A DNA stretch of 64,000 bases from Klebsiella sp. WP3-W18-ESBL-02 (GCF_014168815.1 NZ_AP021972.1:4526001-4590000); one strand, 5' to 3'. Shown: positions 31,886 to 41,203, counted from the first letter of the stretch. Made by a program: numbers and translations. The notes: a model not told the origin generated them from the letters alone.

Positions 31886-33371
31886 TTAGGCCGCAATAGC
31901 GTTCATGATGGCGGGAACGGAAAGCTCAGCGAGCGGGATCTCTGCCACCTGTTTCAGATCGCGCATAATGATCACCCGGTCGGCGTAGCCCACCAGCTCT
32001 TCCAGCTCGGACGAGATCACCAGCAGCGCCAGGCCATCCGCACAAAGGGTTTCGATCAGGCGGATAATCTCCGCGTGCGCGCCCACGTCGATCCCGCGCG
32101 TGGGTTCATCCAGGATCAGGAACTGCGGCCGCGTCAGCAGCCAGCGCGACAGCAGCACCTTCTGCTGATTGCCGCCGGAAAGAAACTCCACCGGCTGCTC
32201 GGCGCTGGGCGTGCGGATCGCCAGCTGGCGGATAAAGCGCGCCGCAATCTCGTTTTGCTCTTTACGCGGAATCGGCCGTAGCCAGCCGCGCTGCGCCTGG
32301 AGCGCCAGAATGATGTTCTCCCGCACCGACGCGGCGGCAATAATGCCGTCGGTTTTGCGATCCTCCGGGCAGAAGCCGATCCCCAGACAGGAGGCCTGAT
32401 GCGGCGATCGCAAGGTTTGCGGTTTTCCTTTGATCGTCGCCTGGCCGCTGTCGGCGGGATGAATGCCGAAGATCACCTCCGCGGTTTCGGTGCGCCCGGA
32501 TCCGAGCAATCCCGCCAGGCCAACGATCTCGCCGGGCCTCACGTGCAGATCGAACGGCGCGATGGTGCCTTTTTTGCCGTACCCCTCGAACGAGGCGACC
32601 GGTTTATCGCTCAGTAACGTACGCCCGGCGCGCTGCAGCGCCTGATGCTCCAGCTCACGGCCGAGCATCATTTTGACCAGTTCAATTTGCGGCAGCTCGC
32701 GCGTTTCCCGGCAGCCGACGAACGATCCGTTGCGCAGCACCGTGATCCGATCGCTGACCGCATACACCTGATCGAGGAAGTGGGTGACGAAGATCAGGCT
32801 AACGCCCCGATCGCGCAGCTGGCGCATCAGGGTGAACAGCATCTCAACCTCTTTGGTATCCAGACTGGCGGTGGGTTCATCGAGGATCAGCACTTTTGCC
32901 GACAGGTCGATCGCCCGGCAGATAGCCACGATCTGCTGCATCGCTACGGAAAAACGGTTCAGCGGTTCACGCACGTCGAGGGAAAAACCGTAGGACGCCA
33001 TCAGCGCCGTGGCGCGTCGCTCCATCTCTTTACGCCGCAGAAAGCCACATCGCTTCGGCTCACGGCCAATAAACAGATTATCCGCCACCGACATGTTCGG
33101 CAGCAGGTTCACTTCCTGGTAGACCGTCCCGATACCCAGCTGCTGGGCATGGGCGGTGTTTTTCGGCTGAATTTGCTGGCCTTCAAGCCAGATGCTGCCG
33201 CCGTTGGGGTGATAAACGCCGGTCAGCGCTTTGATAAGCGTGGATTTGCCCGCGCCGTTTTCGCCGAGCAGCGCCATAATTTCACCGCGCCGCAGACTGA
33301 AGTTGACGTTATCCAGCGCTTTGACGCCGGGAAAGTACTGACAGAGCCCCTCGGTGCGGAGGATTTCCGGG
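31886..33371 (-). pseudogene. ytfR: Galactofuranose ABC transporter ATPase, main part, 5' end displaced
   Basis: This holds all but the first seven codons of the sugar-ABC ATPase. Walker A GENGAGKST, signature LSGGNQQK and Walker B LILDEPTRGID are intact. Copy 2 lies at codon 8, so the frame runs outward into element DNA without an evident start. An internal ATG at 33277 (MALLGENGAGKS) would remove about 30 N-terminal residues. Transport is probably lost. Confidence 0.9.
33367..33371. repeat. Target-site duplication of copy 2, left
   Basis: CCGGG directly before TGTA, repeated at 39915-39919. It differs from the GCCGG of copy 1, so the insertions were separate events. It fits the Mu consensus CYSRG. 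Confidence 0.9.
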
Positions 33372-33769
33372 TGTATCTTGACACCTAAGTTTAGAACAAA
33401 GGAAAAACCCGGAATTACGTTGGATCTCGAGGAAATAAGTTGGATCTAGATACCCTGTAAAATGGTCTCAAAACCACGTCAGACGTGCTATATGCGGTTT
33501 TCAGCCCGGTATCATGATTTGGTTTAATCCACGAAACAGAGGTGAAATGTAGCCATCTAATAAAATTGGATCATTCTGGGTTAATCTGAAAAATGACAGA
33601 TAAAATGTGAACGACATTTCATTTTGTTTAATTGGAATTTAAAATTTTAATTCCTGACCTTTACGAGGTTTAACTTACTGTTTTTGATCAATATATCCAT
33701 GCGTATATTTTACCCACCGTGCATCTTGCCACGCAACAAACACTCTCGAAATCGACCTTTCTATTTTCC

Positions 33770-33804
33770 GGGAAAAGACAAAGTGTCTTTTCCCTTATTT
33801 TATT
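33770..33804 (+). terminator. Left-region hairpin, copy 2
   Basis: Same 11-bp perfect stem and T-rich tail as in copy 1 at 10286. Confidence 0.65.
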
Positions 33805-34044
33805 AAATATAGATCATTTTCAATGAATTACGTGTGCAGCACGTCTTTTTAAAAGAAAGTAAAAACACGCCATAAATGAATTAAAATTCACATTTTATGC
33901 ATTTAAACTCAAAAAAGATAAAGAGGTTGATACCCGGATTAGGAGCGAACAGCCGTTGCAAAGCGCAGCCCTCTCGTATAAAGTTAATGACGTCACCCCA
34001 CATGGTGACCGGGCGTGAGAACCCGGAATTAAAAGGCGGAACAG

Positions 34045-34068
34045 AAGACGCGCCTTGCGTCTTTTTTG
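34045..34068 (+). terminator. Terminator before the C4 RNA, copy 2
   Basis: AAGACGC/GCGTCTT stem with T-run, as in copy 1. Confidence 0.6.
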
Positions 34069-34113
34069 TTGCCATGATCTACTAATAGACAATTGTACGT
34101 CTGTAATCCGTCT

Positions 34114-34196
34114 ATGGTGGCTCAGGCGGGGCAGCTTTCGGGCTGGCCGGTTTCCCTTTTAGCCGGTTTCTCACCCCCGTCTGGGTCACCACCCTA
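34114..34196 (+). ncRNA. C4-type antisense RNA region, copy 2
   Basis: Identical to 10630-10712, with the CACCACC segment at 34187-34193 complementary to GGTGGTG at 34213-34219. Confidence 0.75.
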
Positions 34197-34249
34197 GAGC
34201 GTGAGAACTCTTGGTGGTGGCAAGTAAGCCAATCATAAAAGGGTTTATC

Positions 34250-34444
34250 ATGGCTACTGCTCACAAAAATCAATCCGGTTTTATCTGGCTTTTCCTTGCC
34301 GTTCGTCGTGCCGATCTCCTTAGCAAACCTCATCGTGAAAGCGTTATCGCTCCTGATGAAATTTCCGCCCGCAGACAGCTTGCCGGGCGCTTTGTGCTTT
34401 CTTTCGCAGGTCGAATCCCTTGCAAGGCGGTGCATCATGGCTGA
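34250..34444 (+). CDS. Icd-like protein, copy 2
   Basis: Identical 64-aa protein to the one at 10766, coupled to the next gene by the same 8-base overlap. Confidence 0.75.
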   Translation: MATAHKNQSGFIWLFLAVRRADLLSKPHRESVIAPDEISARRQLAGRFVLSFAGRIPCKAVHHG

Positions 34445-34769
34445 TATGAGAAACATCCGGACTGTAGAAGAACTTATATCTGGCGTTTTGTCTTACAAAC
34501 TTAATCGTGAATCCGAAGATAGTCTGCTCGATGACGTTCTGGCGCATCATGATTCCGTTCTTGGTGGCTTGCGCCTGATGGGGCGTTTATTAGAACAGAA
34601 TGCAATGACGGCAAGAAGCCGTAAAATTGGGCCGGATGAAATGTCGGGTGATGAACTTGAAGACCTGGGTAAATATATGTCTTCCACAGCGGATTTACTG
34701 TCCGGGCTGAGCACTGCTTTATGCGAGCTGGCCTCAAACTCCAGTCTGCGAAGGAATTCCAGCAAATAA
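34437..34769 (+). CDS. Unknown 110-aa Icd-coupled protein, copy 2
   Basis: Identical to the protein at 10953, with no recognised family and a possible antirepressor role by position. Confidence 0.7.
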   Translation: MADMRNIRTVEELISGVLSYKLNRESEDSLLDDVLAHHDSVLGGLRLMGRLLEQNAMTARSRKIGPDEMSGDELEDLGKYMSSTADLLSGLSTALCELASNSSLRRNSSK

Positions 34770-34787
34770 AGACAGATTGCACAGAAT

Positions 34788-34816
34788 AAAAAAAAGGAGC
34801 CTCGGCTCCTTTTTTT
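34788..34816 (+). terminator. Intrinsic terminator, copy 2 (7 T variant)
   Basis: A8 GGAGCC-TCG-GGCTCC T7. One T shorter than copy 1, either a real homopolymer slip or a sequencing error. Confidence 0.9.
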
Positions 34817-34896
34817 ATCAATGAAGCGCGTTAATCCTCACTTCCAGCGTTTCCCGGATATTCTCAATTCATCCCAAAGCTGATGCGGAGGAAGTC

Positions 34897-35082
34897 TTGA
34901 AAAAGCTGAGGTTTCTCACAGCTGGAGACGAGCGTCTGTTAGATGAATATATAAAGAACAATCGCTATCGTAACATTACCGATAATATCCGATATGTCAG
35001 AACACTGGGTTATGAAGCCTCCCGGGCTTCAATGCACAGATACATGACCGTGATTAGAGTGAGGAATAATGGTCAATACTAA
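34897..35082 (+). CDS. Small Gp27-like HTH protein, copy 2
   Basis: Identical 61-aa protein to 11414, TTG start after GGAGGAA. Confidence 0.65.
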   Translation: MKKLRFLTAGDERLLDEYIKNNRYRNITDNIRYVRTLGYEASRASMHRYMTVIRVRNNGQY

Positions 35083-35806
35083 TGTTAAGAACTCATTTAG
35101 CAATCTGCTTAAGTACCCACCTCATAAGGACATTACGGCGATAAATAAATTTATTGTTTCAGGGTGTTTTAGCAGAACAACACCAGAAATTCTTGAGTTT
35201 ATTAAACGCTCTGGATACACAAGTGATATAACCAGTATTTTTCACTATGTAAAACTGATCAAAGAACAATTAGACGCGGCAAAGGAAAAATTCGATCAGG
35301 ATATTGAAATTGAATTCTTCTGCGATGTTGCCGGGACTATGTGTTTTGACGACTTTATGCATGTTTATGATAAAGATTCATTCTATCATGAAATGGTTAA
35401 GTTTAACCCTGAGTTTAATTTTCATGGCGACCTTGCAAAAATAAAACGCCGGGCATTTATGGCGCTAAAGGATAGTGAATTACAAAAGGTTGGGGGTAAC
35501 ATATCTATTTATCTTGGTGCACTGGAGTTTGCACTTAAGAAAATAGGTGTTAACCCAGAAGAGGAAATTAACGGAATGAGTAAATCACTAGTTGCCATGA
35601 TGTATATCATGAGAACTATTGGAGGCACTCAGATTTACTTACCAAAAGGTGATGTTCTTAACAGAATAATTAATGAGGTCGATATATATACCGATGGTTA
35701 TATGATGGATGCTCAAAGTATCGCAAGGAAATACGGTGTTAGTTTTCGAACGGTCAGTATTGTATCAAAGCGTGTTAGAGACGCAATAAAAGAATACGAG
35801 GGATGA
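35069..35806 (+). CDS. Mor-like activator with N-terminal HTH module, copy 2
   Basis: Identical 245-aa protein to 11586, with C-terminal GGTQIYLPKGD and a RKYGVSFRTVS helix-turn-helix. Confidence 0.75.
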   Translation: MVNTNVKNSFSNLLKYPPHKDITAINKFIVSGCFSRTTPEILEFIKRSGYTSDITSIFHYVKLIKEQLDAAKEKFDQDIEIEFFCDVAGTMCFDDFMHVYDKDSFYHEMVKFNPEFNFHGDLAKIKRRAFMALKDSELQKVGGNISIYLGALEFALKKIGVNPEEEINGMSKSLVAMMYIMRTIGGTQIYLPKGDVLNRIINEVDIYTDGYMMDAQSIARKYGVSFRTVSIVSKRVRDAIKEYEG

Positions 35807-35812
35807 CATGAC

Positions 35813-36226
35813 ATGAAATTAAATAAAGAATTATTCAGTGCAGGCATCAGTCTTGGTATTGAAACCATGAGAAAGAATCTCCCGGAGCCGCTCAGACATA
35901 TTGAGCAGGGTGTCATTATTGCCTGCAATGATATTGGGCTTAACCCGGAACATGAAATTAATGGTGTTTCATTTGTCGGGCGCGTCATGTTGCGGGTAAT
36001 GGAAATTCAACTGGGTGAAAAACTGATGCCGGAAAGTGAGGAGGATTGCTCTCACCTTATTTTTTGCACAAAGGTTGCAGCATACGCAGACATGTTCGGT
36101 ACGGATAAAGCATCGGATGAGTATGGTCTGACAACAAAACAGGTCGACGATATCTGCATTGCAATACATGGCTTTCAGGAAAACGTCTCCGGCATTGAAT
36201 GTGATGCTAACAGGAAAACGCACTAA
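35813..36226 (+). CDS. Degenerate Mor-like paralogue, copy 2
   Basis: Identical 137-aa protein to 12330. Confidence 0.65.
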   Translation: MKLNKELFSAGISLGIETMRKNLPEPLRHIEQGVIIACNDIGLNPEHEINGVSFVGRVMLRVMEIQLGEKLMPESEEDCSHLIFCTKVAAYADMFGTDKASDEYGLTTKQVDDICIAIHGFQENVSGIECDANRKTH

Positions 36227-36243
36227 CGGTCTTCTGAGCGCGT

Positions 36244-36319
36244 CTTAAGATGAGGCTATCTACTGGTATTCATCTCAAGCCATTAAACGCTTATGAAGAG
36301 ATTTAAACGTGTTTTAAAT
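36244..36319. promoter_or_regulatory. Dyads upstream of the structural genes, copy 2
   Basis: Same two inverted repeats as in copy 1: interrupted arms at 36244-36279 and the AT-rich palindrome at 36301-36319. Confidence 0.4.
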
Positions 36320-36336
36320 GTTGTCTGGTGATAAGT

Positions 36337-37158
36337 ATGAACTTAATAGCATTCTGCTCCGAATTAAAAGCAGATAAAACCGCTCCTGACTGGATTGAAT
36401 TGCTTCCGGCTGGCCCGGATATTCAGGGGCGTGATGGTCGAAAATGGCGACTGAGCAATCCACAGTCTCTGGTGGATGCATTCAACAAACGGGCATTACC
36501 TCTTGTCGTTGATTACGAGCACTCAACGGAAATTAGTGCCGCAAATGGCAGCGAGGCTCCCGCTGCTGGATGGATTGAAACCCTTGAGGTTCGTGAAGAC
36601 GGTTCCGTCTGGGGGAAAGTTGACTGGACGCAGAAAGCCAGTAATTCAATCCTCAGTAAAGAGTACCGTTTTATTTCTCCCGCATTTCATCATGTCAAAG
36701 ATGGAGATATAACCCGGCTCAGTAGTGCAGCGTTAACGAATAAACCCAACCTCGATTTAACGGCCCTTAATTCTCAGGATGAATGGTCAGTCGTTGCTAA
36801 AGCGTTGGGTGTTGAAACCATCAGTTCTCCTCGTGACATTCTTAATGCGCTTAATAAGTCACAAAGCACCATGATTCAGGATGTTGTTGATGATGTTATT
36901 TCTAAAGCTGTTTTCTGCCCGGCGCAACGCGAGCATTTAGTTGCAATGTGTTCGCAAGTTGGTGTTGATGAGTTCAGGAAGTTTTCCGAACTTCAAATGA
37001 AAGTACATGGGGTAGTAGTTAATTCATTTGCAACTACTCGCCGTTCTCGTACCAGAGAAACCAGTGGGCGTTTAACAGATAGTCAGGTTGCCGTGTGTCG
37101 TAGCACTGGTGTAAGTGAAGAAGAGTATTTAACAGCATTAGGAAAACAGAATGATTAA
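36337..37158 (+). CDS. Mu gpI-like protease/scaffold, copy 2
   Basis: Identical 273-aa protein to 12854, overlapping the capsid gene by 8 bases. Confidence 0.88.
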   Translation: MNLIAFCSELKADKTAPDWIELLPAGPDIQGRDGRKWRLSNPQSLVDAFNKRALPLVVDYEHSTEISAANGSEAPAAGWIETLEVREDGSVWGKVDWTQKASNSILSKEYRFISPAFHHVKDGDITRLSSAALTNKPNLDLTALNSQDEWSVVAKALGVETISSPRDILNALNKSQSTMIQDVVDDVISKAVFCPAQREHLVAMCSQVGVDEFRKFSELQMKVHGVVVNSFATTRRSRTRETSGRLTDSQVAVCRSTGVSEEEYLTALGKQND

Positions 37159-38044
37159 TATTGATGGCGTCATTGCTGATGCGCAGGTTGCATTTAATGT
37201 GAAATTTGAACAGGGAGGAAAGGCTTATCAGCCCTCCCATGTTCAGCTTGCAAATGAAGTTCCTTCTTCCTCTGGTTCGAATGCGTATGGATTTCTTGAG
37301 GAGTTCCCGGAGATTAAAGAATGGCTTGCAGACCGCCAGTTAAAAGAGCTGGCAACGCAGGACTACATTCTTAAAAATAAAACGTTCGAAAGCAGTATTT
37401 CAATCAAACGTGAAGATTTTGAAGATAATGATTATGGGAAATACTCCATGATATTTGAGCAATATGGAAGGAAAGCCGCCGCATTTCCAGACAAGCTGAT
37501 GTTTGAGGCAATGACAAAAGGTCACGCATCACTCGGGATTGATGGTCAGAATTTTTTTGATACTGACCATCCTGTTAATTCAGGTGTTTTATCGAATATT
37601 TATGGTACAGCACCGGAATCAGACTCTAAGCCCAAATGGTATCTGTTTGATGCTACTCAGGGACTGAAACCATTTATCTATCAGAATCGTCGCCCAATTG
37701 TTATGACGTCAGTTACAGACGAAAATGAATCACAAGTGTTCCTGAACAACCGTTACCTGTTCGGTATCGATGGACGTCTTAATGTTGGTTATGGCATGTG
37801 GCAGTGTGCCGCTGCATCCTACGACGATCTGACTGAGGAGACGTTCGGTCAGGTGTACGATGGCATGCTTTCCATTCAGGGTAGTAGTGGTGAACCTCTC
37901 GGGATTGTGCCATCCATTATCGTTGTTCCGGTCTCGTTGCGCTCAGCAGCAGAAAAAATCCTGCTCCGCCGCCAACTGGACAACGGTGAAGATAACCCGA
38001 ACTACAAACGTGTTGAAATCATCGTTAGCCCGTATCTCAAATGA
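37151..38044 (+). CDS. Mu gpT-like major capsid protein, copy 2
   Basis: Identical 297-aa protein to 13668. Confidence 0.93.
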   Translation: MINIDGVIADAQVAFNVKFEQGGKAYQPSHVQLANEVPSSSGSNAYGFLEEFPEIKEWLADRQLKELATQDYILKNKTFESSISIKREDFEDNDYGKYSMIFEQYGRKAAAFPDKLMFEAMTKGHASLGIDGQNFFDTDHPVNSGVLSNIYGTAPESDSKPKWYLFDATQGLKPFIYQNRRPIVMTSVTDENESQVFLNNRYLFGIDGRLNVGYGMWQCAAASYDDLTEETFGQVYDGMLSIQGSSGEPLGIVPSIIVVPVSLRSAAEKILLRRQLDNGEDNPNYKRVEIIVSPYLK

Positions 38045-38048
38045 TGTT

Positions 38049-38073
38049 AAAGGCTGGTTTAACCAGCCTTTTT
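38049..38073 (+). terminator. Terminator after the capsid gene, copy 2
   Basis: Same AAAGGCTGG/CCAGCCTTT hairpin and T-tract as at 14566. Confidence 0.85.
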
Positions 38074-38088
38074 ATTTAAGGAATATTC

Positions 38089-39843
38089 ATGTCCAGCAAA
38101 CTGAGCACGGAAATACTGATTAATCTGACGGGCAATCTGACCGCCATGTCCAGAAAGTACGGTTCCAATATGTCGGAGTTCGCCCGTACCAGCGCGCGAG
38201 CTATGTCAGTCGTCAAAGCATCGACCGCAGCAGCTGGTCGCGGCCTTGACATATTAGGCAATCGCTATACTGGCATGATTGCGGGATTTGCGGGCGGTGC
38301 CATGCTCAGTAAGTATAAGGGGCTGGATCGTGAGTTAACGCGTATGGGGATTACCGCAGGTAAGACCCGAGAACAAATGAGCGGTATCCTCGATTTAGCA
38401 CAGGATGTGTCATTCAAGGTAGGGGTTGATACATCGGATGTTCTCGGTGCTTTCAAAGAAATAAATGCCCGCTCTGGTGACCTGGATCTTGCAGTTAAAA
38501 ATACTGAAAATATTGGCAATGCAATTGCTGCATCGGGTGCTACTGGTGAAAGTATCGGTGGGTTGATCGCCGACTTCCTTAAACTAAACATCAAAACAAA
38601 AGAAGACACTTTACAGGCACTTGATGGGCTTAATCGTCTCGGTAAAGAAGGTGCATTCGAACTGAAAGATGCTGCCGAACGTCTCCCTGCATCTCTTTCA
38701 ATGTACGCCGCAGCAGGTGGTAAAGGTGTCAAAGGCGCAATGGATGTAATGACCGTTGCAGAAGTCGCAATGGACGTAACTGCTAACCGTGAAAAAGCCT
38801 CAACCGCTGTAGAAAACTTCATTACCGATCTCCAGAATCCAAAAGTCATATCAGCTCTGGAAAACAATGGTATTCAGGTTTTTGACGCCAAAGGAAAAAT
38901 ACGTTCGCTTCCATCCATTCTGCAAGAGACCGCGCAGCGTTCAGCCCAGAGCGGTGCTAAAAAACAAGCTGGATACTTAGATAAAGCGGGTTTCAATCAG
39001 GATAGTATTCGTCTCATTCAGGGGGTTAGCAGTGAGGCAGGTGCTGCCAAGCTTAAAACGTATGTGCAAATTGTTGCCGATGGTAAGAGCATTCTTGACG
39101 ACGCTGCATACGCTTCCCGGGATTTTACTTCGGCAACACAGCGCCTGACCACCGCGACAGAGAAATTCACTAATACTCAACTGGCTGGCCCCGTTCAGGA
39201 GCTTGCAGACGCTCTTAATTCAGTTGATAAGGAAACCGTCGAAAACTGGATGGAGATTGGCAAAAACATCGCTTTAGTGACAGGCGGTGTTATTGCCGCC
39301 CGAAAGGTCTTTCAGGTAGGTAAAGGGGCCTGGGATTTATTTGGCGGCGGTAAATCAAAAGGTATTCCTACGGGTGTCGCTGATGTTTTCGGAACTGGCG
39401 TAATGCCCGTTTATGTGACCAATATGCCATCCAGTGGTTTGGGTAATGGTTCGGGGTTTCCCGAGAAAAGTAAATATGACAAAGGTGGGGCAATAGGTAT
39501 GGCGATTAATACCGTCGATGAGCTTTACGCATTGCTGCCTTTTCCTCAAAACGATGAAGAAAGAGAAGCGCTGTTCAAGCGTCATCGCGATAGTCAGCAA
39601 CGTCGCACCCGTTGGGATGATGTTAAAGACTGGTTTAATTCTCTGGATGACACTCCTGTTGTCGACCCTCGCCCGTGGGTGTCCCCGCAACAATTCTCTC
39701 AATACCCACTGGTGCCGCCGCAGCTGCGTGGCGAAATTCGCGTCGTGGTGGAAGGTGATGCCCGTGTGAAAAGCGTCTCATCCAACCAGTCTGGCGTGAC
39801 GCTAAGCGCCTCCGCAGGCAAAACGAATGTAGGTCAAAACTAG
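38089..39843 (+). CDS. Tail tape-measure protein, copy 2
   Basis: Identical 584-aa protein to 14606; the stop lies 71 bases from the right end. Confidence 0.88.
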   Translation: MSSKLSTEILINLTGNLTAMSRKYGSNMSEFARTSARAMSVVKASTAAAGRGLDILGNRYTGMIAGFAGGAMLSKYKGLDRELTRMGITAGKTREQMSGILDLAQDVSFKVGVDTSDVLGAFKEINARSGDLDLAVKNTENIGNAIAASGATGESIGGLIADFLKLNIKTKEDTLQALDGLNRLGKEGAFELKDAAERLPASLSMYAAAGGKGVKGAMDVMTVAEVAMDVTANREKASTAVENFITDLQNPKVISALENNGIQVFDAKGKIRSLPSILQETAQRSAQSGAKKQAGYLDKAGFNQDSIRLIQGVSSEAGAAKLKTYVQIVADGKSILDDAAYASRDFTSATQRLTTATEKFTNTQLAGPVQELADALNSVDKETVENWMEIGKNIALVTGGVIAARKVFQVGKGAWDLFGGGKSKGIPTGVADVFGTGVMPVYVTNMPSSGLGNGSGFPEKSKYDKGGAIGMAINTVDELYALLPFPQNDEEREALFKRHRDSQQRRTRWDDVKDWFNSLDDTPVVDPRPWVSPQQFSQYPLVPPQLRGEIRVVVEGDARVKSVSSNQSGVTLSASAGKTNVGQN

Positions 39844-39914
39844 AAATATCTATTCACCCTAATCTTGATCCATAGTTAGTTGACAAAGTTTCGCGATTTA
39901 TGTGGCGCGCTACA

Positions 39915-39919
39915 CCGGG
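39915..39919. repeat. Target-site duplication of copy 2, right
   Basis: CCGGG directly after TACA, matching 33367-33371. Confidence 0.9.
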
Positions 39920-39936
39920 TTGGTTTCAGTGGTCAT
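39915..39936 (-). pseudogene. ytfR: 5' remnant of ytfR
   Basis: On the minus strand ATGACCACTGAAACCAACCC then GG, seven codons (MTTETNP) preceded by GGGGGAG as RBS. Joining to 33366 after removing one CCCGG restores MTTETNPEILRTEG..., the YtfR start. The frame reads into the element and is lost. Confidence 0.9.
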
Positions 39937-39944
39937 GGTGCGCT

Positions 39945-39983
39945 CCCCCTCACCCTGGCCCTCTCCCCAAGGGGAGAGGGGAC
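39945..39983. repeat. CCCTCTCCCC palindromic repeat
   Basis: Member of the repeat family seen at 6007, lying just upstream of the ytfR start, between ytfQ and ytfR. Confidence 0.65.
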
Positions 39984-40034
39984 GTATTGTGCCTGACTTG
40001 CAGCCCGCACCGCTCGGCGAGGGGCTCGCTCCTG

Positions 40035-40111
40035 TAGGCCGGATAAGGCGCGACAGCGTCGCCATCCGGCACGGTTGCATTGTCTGATGGCGCTTCGCTT
40101 ATCAGGCCTAC
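40035..40111. repeat. BIME/REP repeat
   Basis: Paired REP units (TAGGCCGGATAAGGCG ... TATCAGGCCTACC) between ytfQ and ytfR. In E. coli-type operons such hairpins protect the upstream binding-protein message. Confidence 0.85.
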
Positions 40112-40158
40112 CGGTTTGCAGGCCCGATATGTGAAGCGCCATCAGAGGGGGTTATCCC

Positions 40159-41115
40159 TTAGTACCCCATATTTTTCTTCTTCTCTAACTCTTCTTTCGC
40201 CGTATCCGGCAGGTACAGCGTGGACTTGGTGAGGGTCACTTTTTCCGGCAGGGTGCCGTCTTTTTTGAATTTCTCCAGCGCATCAAACGCCGGGCCGGCC
40301 ATATTTGGCGTCAGCTCGACGCTGGCGTTGGCTTCGCCGGCAATCATCGCTTTGTAGATATCCGGTACGCCGTCAATCGAGCCGGTGAGAATATCTTTGC
40401 CCGGCTTCAGTCCGGCCTCTTTGATGGCCTGAATCGCCCCAATCACCATGTCGTCGTTATGCGCGTAAACCATGCAGATATTCTTGCCGTTGTTCTCCGC
40501 CTTGATGAAGCTCTCCATCACCTCTTTGCCCTTACTGCGGGTAAAGTCGCCGGACTGGGAACGGATAATCTTGATGTTAGAGGCTTTAGAAATCGCATCG
40601 GCAAAGCCTTTCTTACGGTCAATCGCCACGCTCGCACCCACCGTCCCTTGCAGCTCCACCACGTTACACGGTTTGCCATCAACGGTTTTAATCAGCCATT
40701 CGCCAATCAGCTGGCCTTCCAGCACGTTATTGGCGGTGACGGTGGTCATGTAAAGCGATTTATCTTTCACATCGATAGAGCGGTCGAGCAGGAATACCGG
40801 GATCTTGGCCTCTTTGGCTTCTTTCAGCACCGGCTCCCAGCCGGTGGCCACCACCGGGGCAATAAAGATAGCGTCCACGCCCTGGGCGATGAACGAGCGG
40901 ACGGCTTTAATCTGGTTTTCCTGTTTTTGCTGGCCGTCGGCAATCTTCAGCGTGATGCCGCGTTTTTCCGCTTCCTGCTTCGCGACGCTGGTTTCCGCCG
41001 CGCGCCAGCCGGATTCAGAGCCGACTTGCGAAAATCCTACCGTTAGGGGTGCAGCCATGACCATAGACGACATGGCTGCGGAAACTGCTGTAACAAGAAG
41101 TAAGCGCTTCCACAT
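40159..41115 (-). CDS. ytfQ: Galactofuranose-binding periplasmic protein
   Basis: A 318-aa sugar-binding protein of the RbsB type. The signal peptide (MWKRLLLVTAVSAAMSSMVMA) is followed by APLTVGFSQVGSESGWRAAE. The middle GIVP-type domain has VYAHNDDMVIGAIQAIKEAGLKPG. It is intact and upstream of the insertion, so the binding protein may be made without its transporter. Confidence 0.96.
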   Translation of the reverse strand: MWKRLLLVTAVSAAMSSMVMAAPLTVGFSQVGSESGWRAAETSVAKQEAEKRGITLKIADGQQKQENQIKAVRSFIAQGVDAIFIAPVVATGWEPVLKEAKEAKIPVFLLDRSIDVKDKSLYMTTVTANNVLEGQLIGEWLIKTVDGKPCNVVELQGTVGASVAIDRKKGFADAISKASNIKIIRSQSGDFTRSKGKEVMESFIKAENNGKNICMVYAHNDDMVIGAIQAIKEAGLKPGKDILTGSIDGVPDIYKAMIAGEANASVELTPNMAGPAFDALEKFKKDGTLPEKVTLTKSTLYLPDTAKEELEKKKNMGY

Positions 41116-41182
41116 AGAGGTATCCTCGTAGGGTTATTGTTGGTCAGAGATTCATCTGCGGAAAAACTATAGACAATAGGGT

Positions 41183-41203
41183 ATGTAACGGAATGCGTTA
41201 CAT
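41183..41203. promoter_or_regulatory. Palindrome in the ytfQ promoter region
   Basis: ATGTAACG-GAATG-CGTTACAT, a perfect dyad with 8-bp arms about 70 bases upstream of ytfQ. It is probably an operator. The spacing does not fit the 16-bp GalR/GalS consensus. The remaining 300 bases to ppa show no gene other than the ppa promoter. Confidence 0.55.

Larger units (their letters stand above)
33372..39914 (+). mobile_element. Mu-type transposable satellite-like element, copy 2
   Basis: A 6543-bp direct repeat of the element at 9888. By reading across and comparing protein tracks I found one difference: 7 T instead of 8 T in the terminator at about 34810. The same seven or eight genes are open. It lies inside ytfR, read opposite to the host operon, flanked by CCGGG. 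Confidence 0.87.

Noticed and set aside
9888..39914. The pair as an assembly duplication
   Set aside because: Flanks differ on all four sides, both target genes are split exactly at the duplication, and there is a one-base difference in a T-run.
9883..39919. The two element copies plus the 16.9 kb between them as one composite transposon
   Set aside because: Each copy has its own 5-bp duplication (GCCGG, CCGGG), and the intervening genes are in normal enterobacterial order. The copies inserted independently.
41183..41203. GalR/GalS operator at the ytfQ promoter
   Set aside because: The dyad is perfect but 21 bp long with an ATGTAACG arm; it does not fit the 16-bp GTGTAANCGNTTACAC consensus. 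Listed only as an unassigned palindrome.
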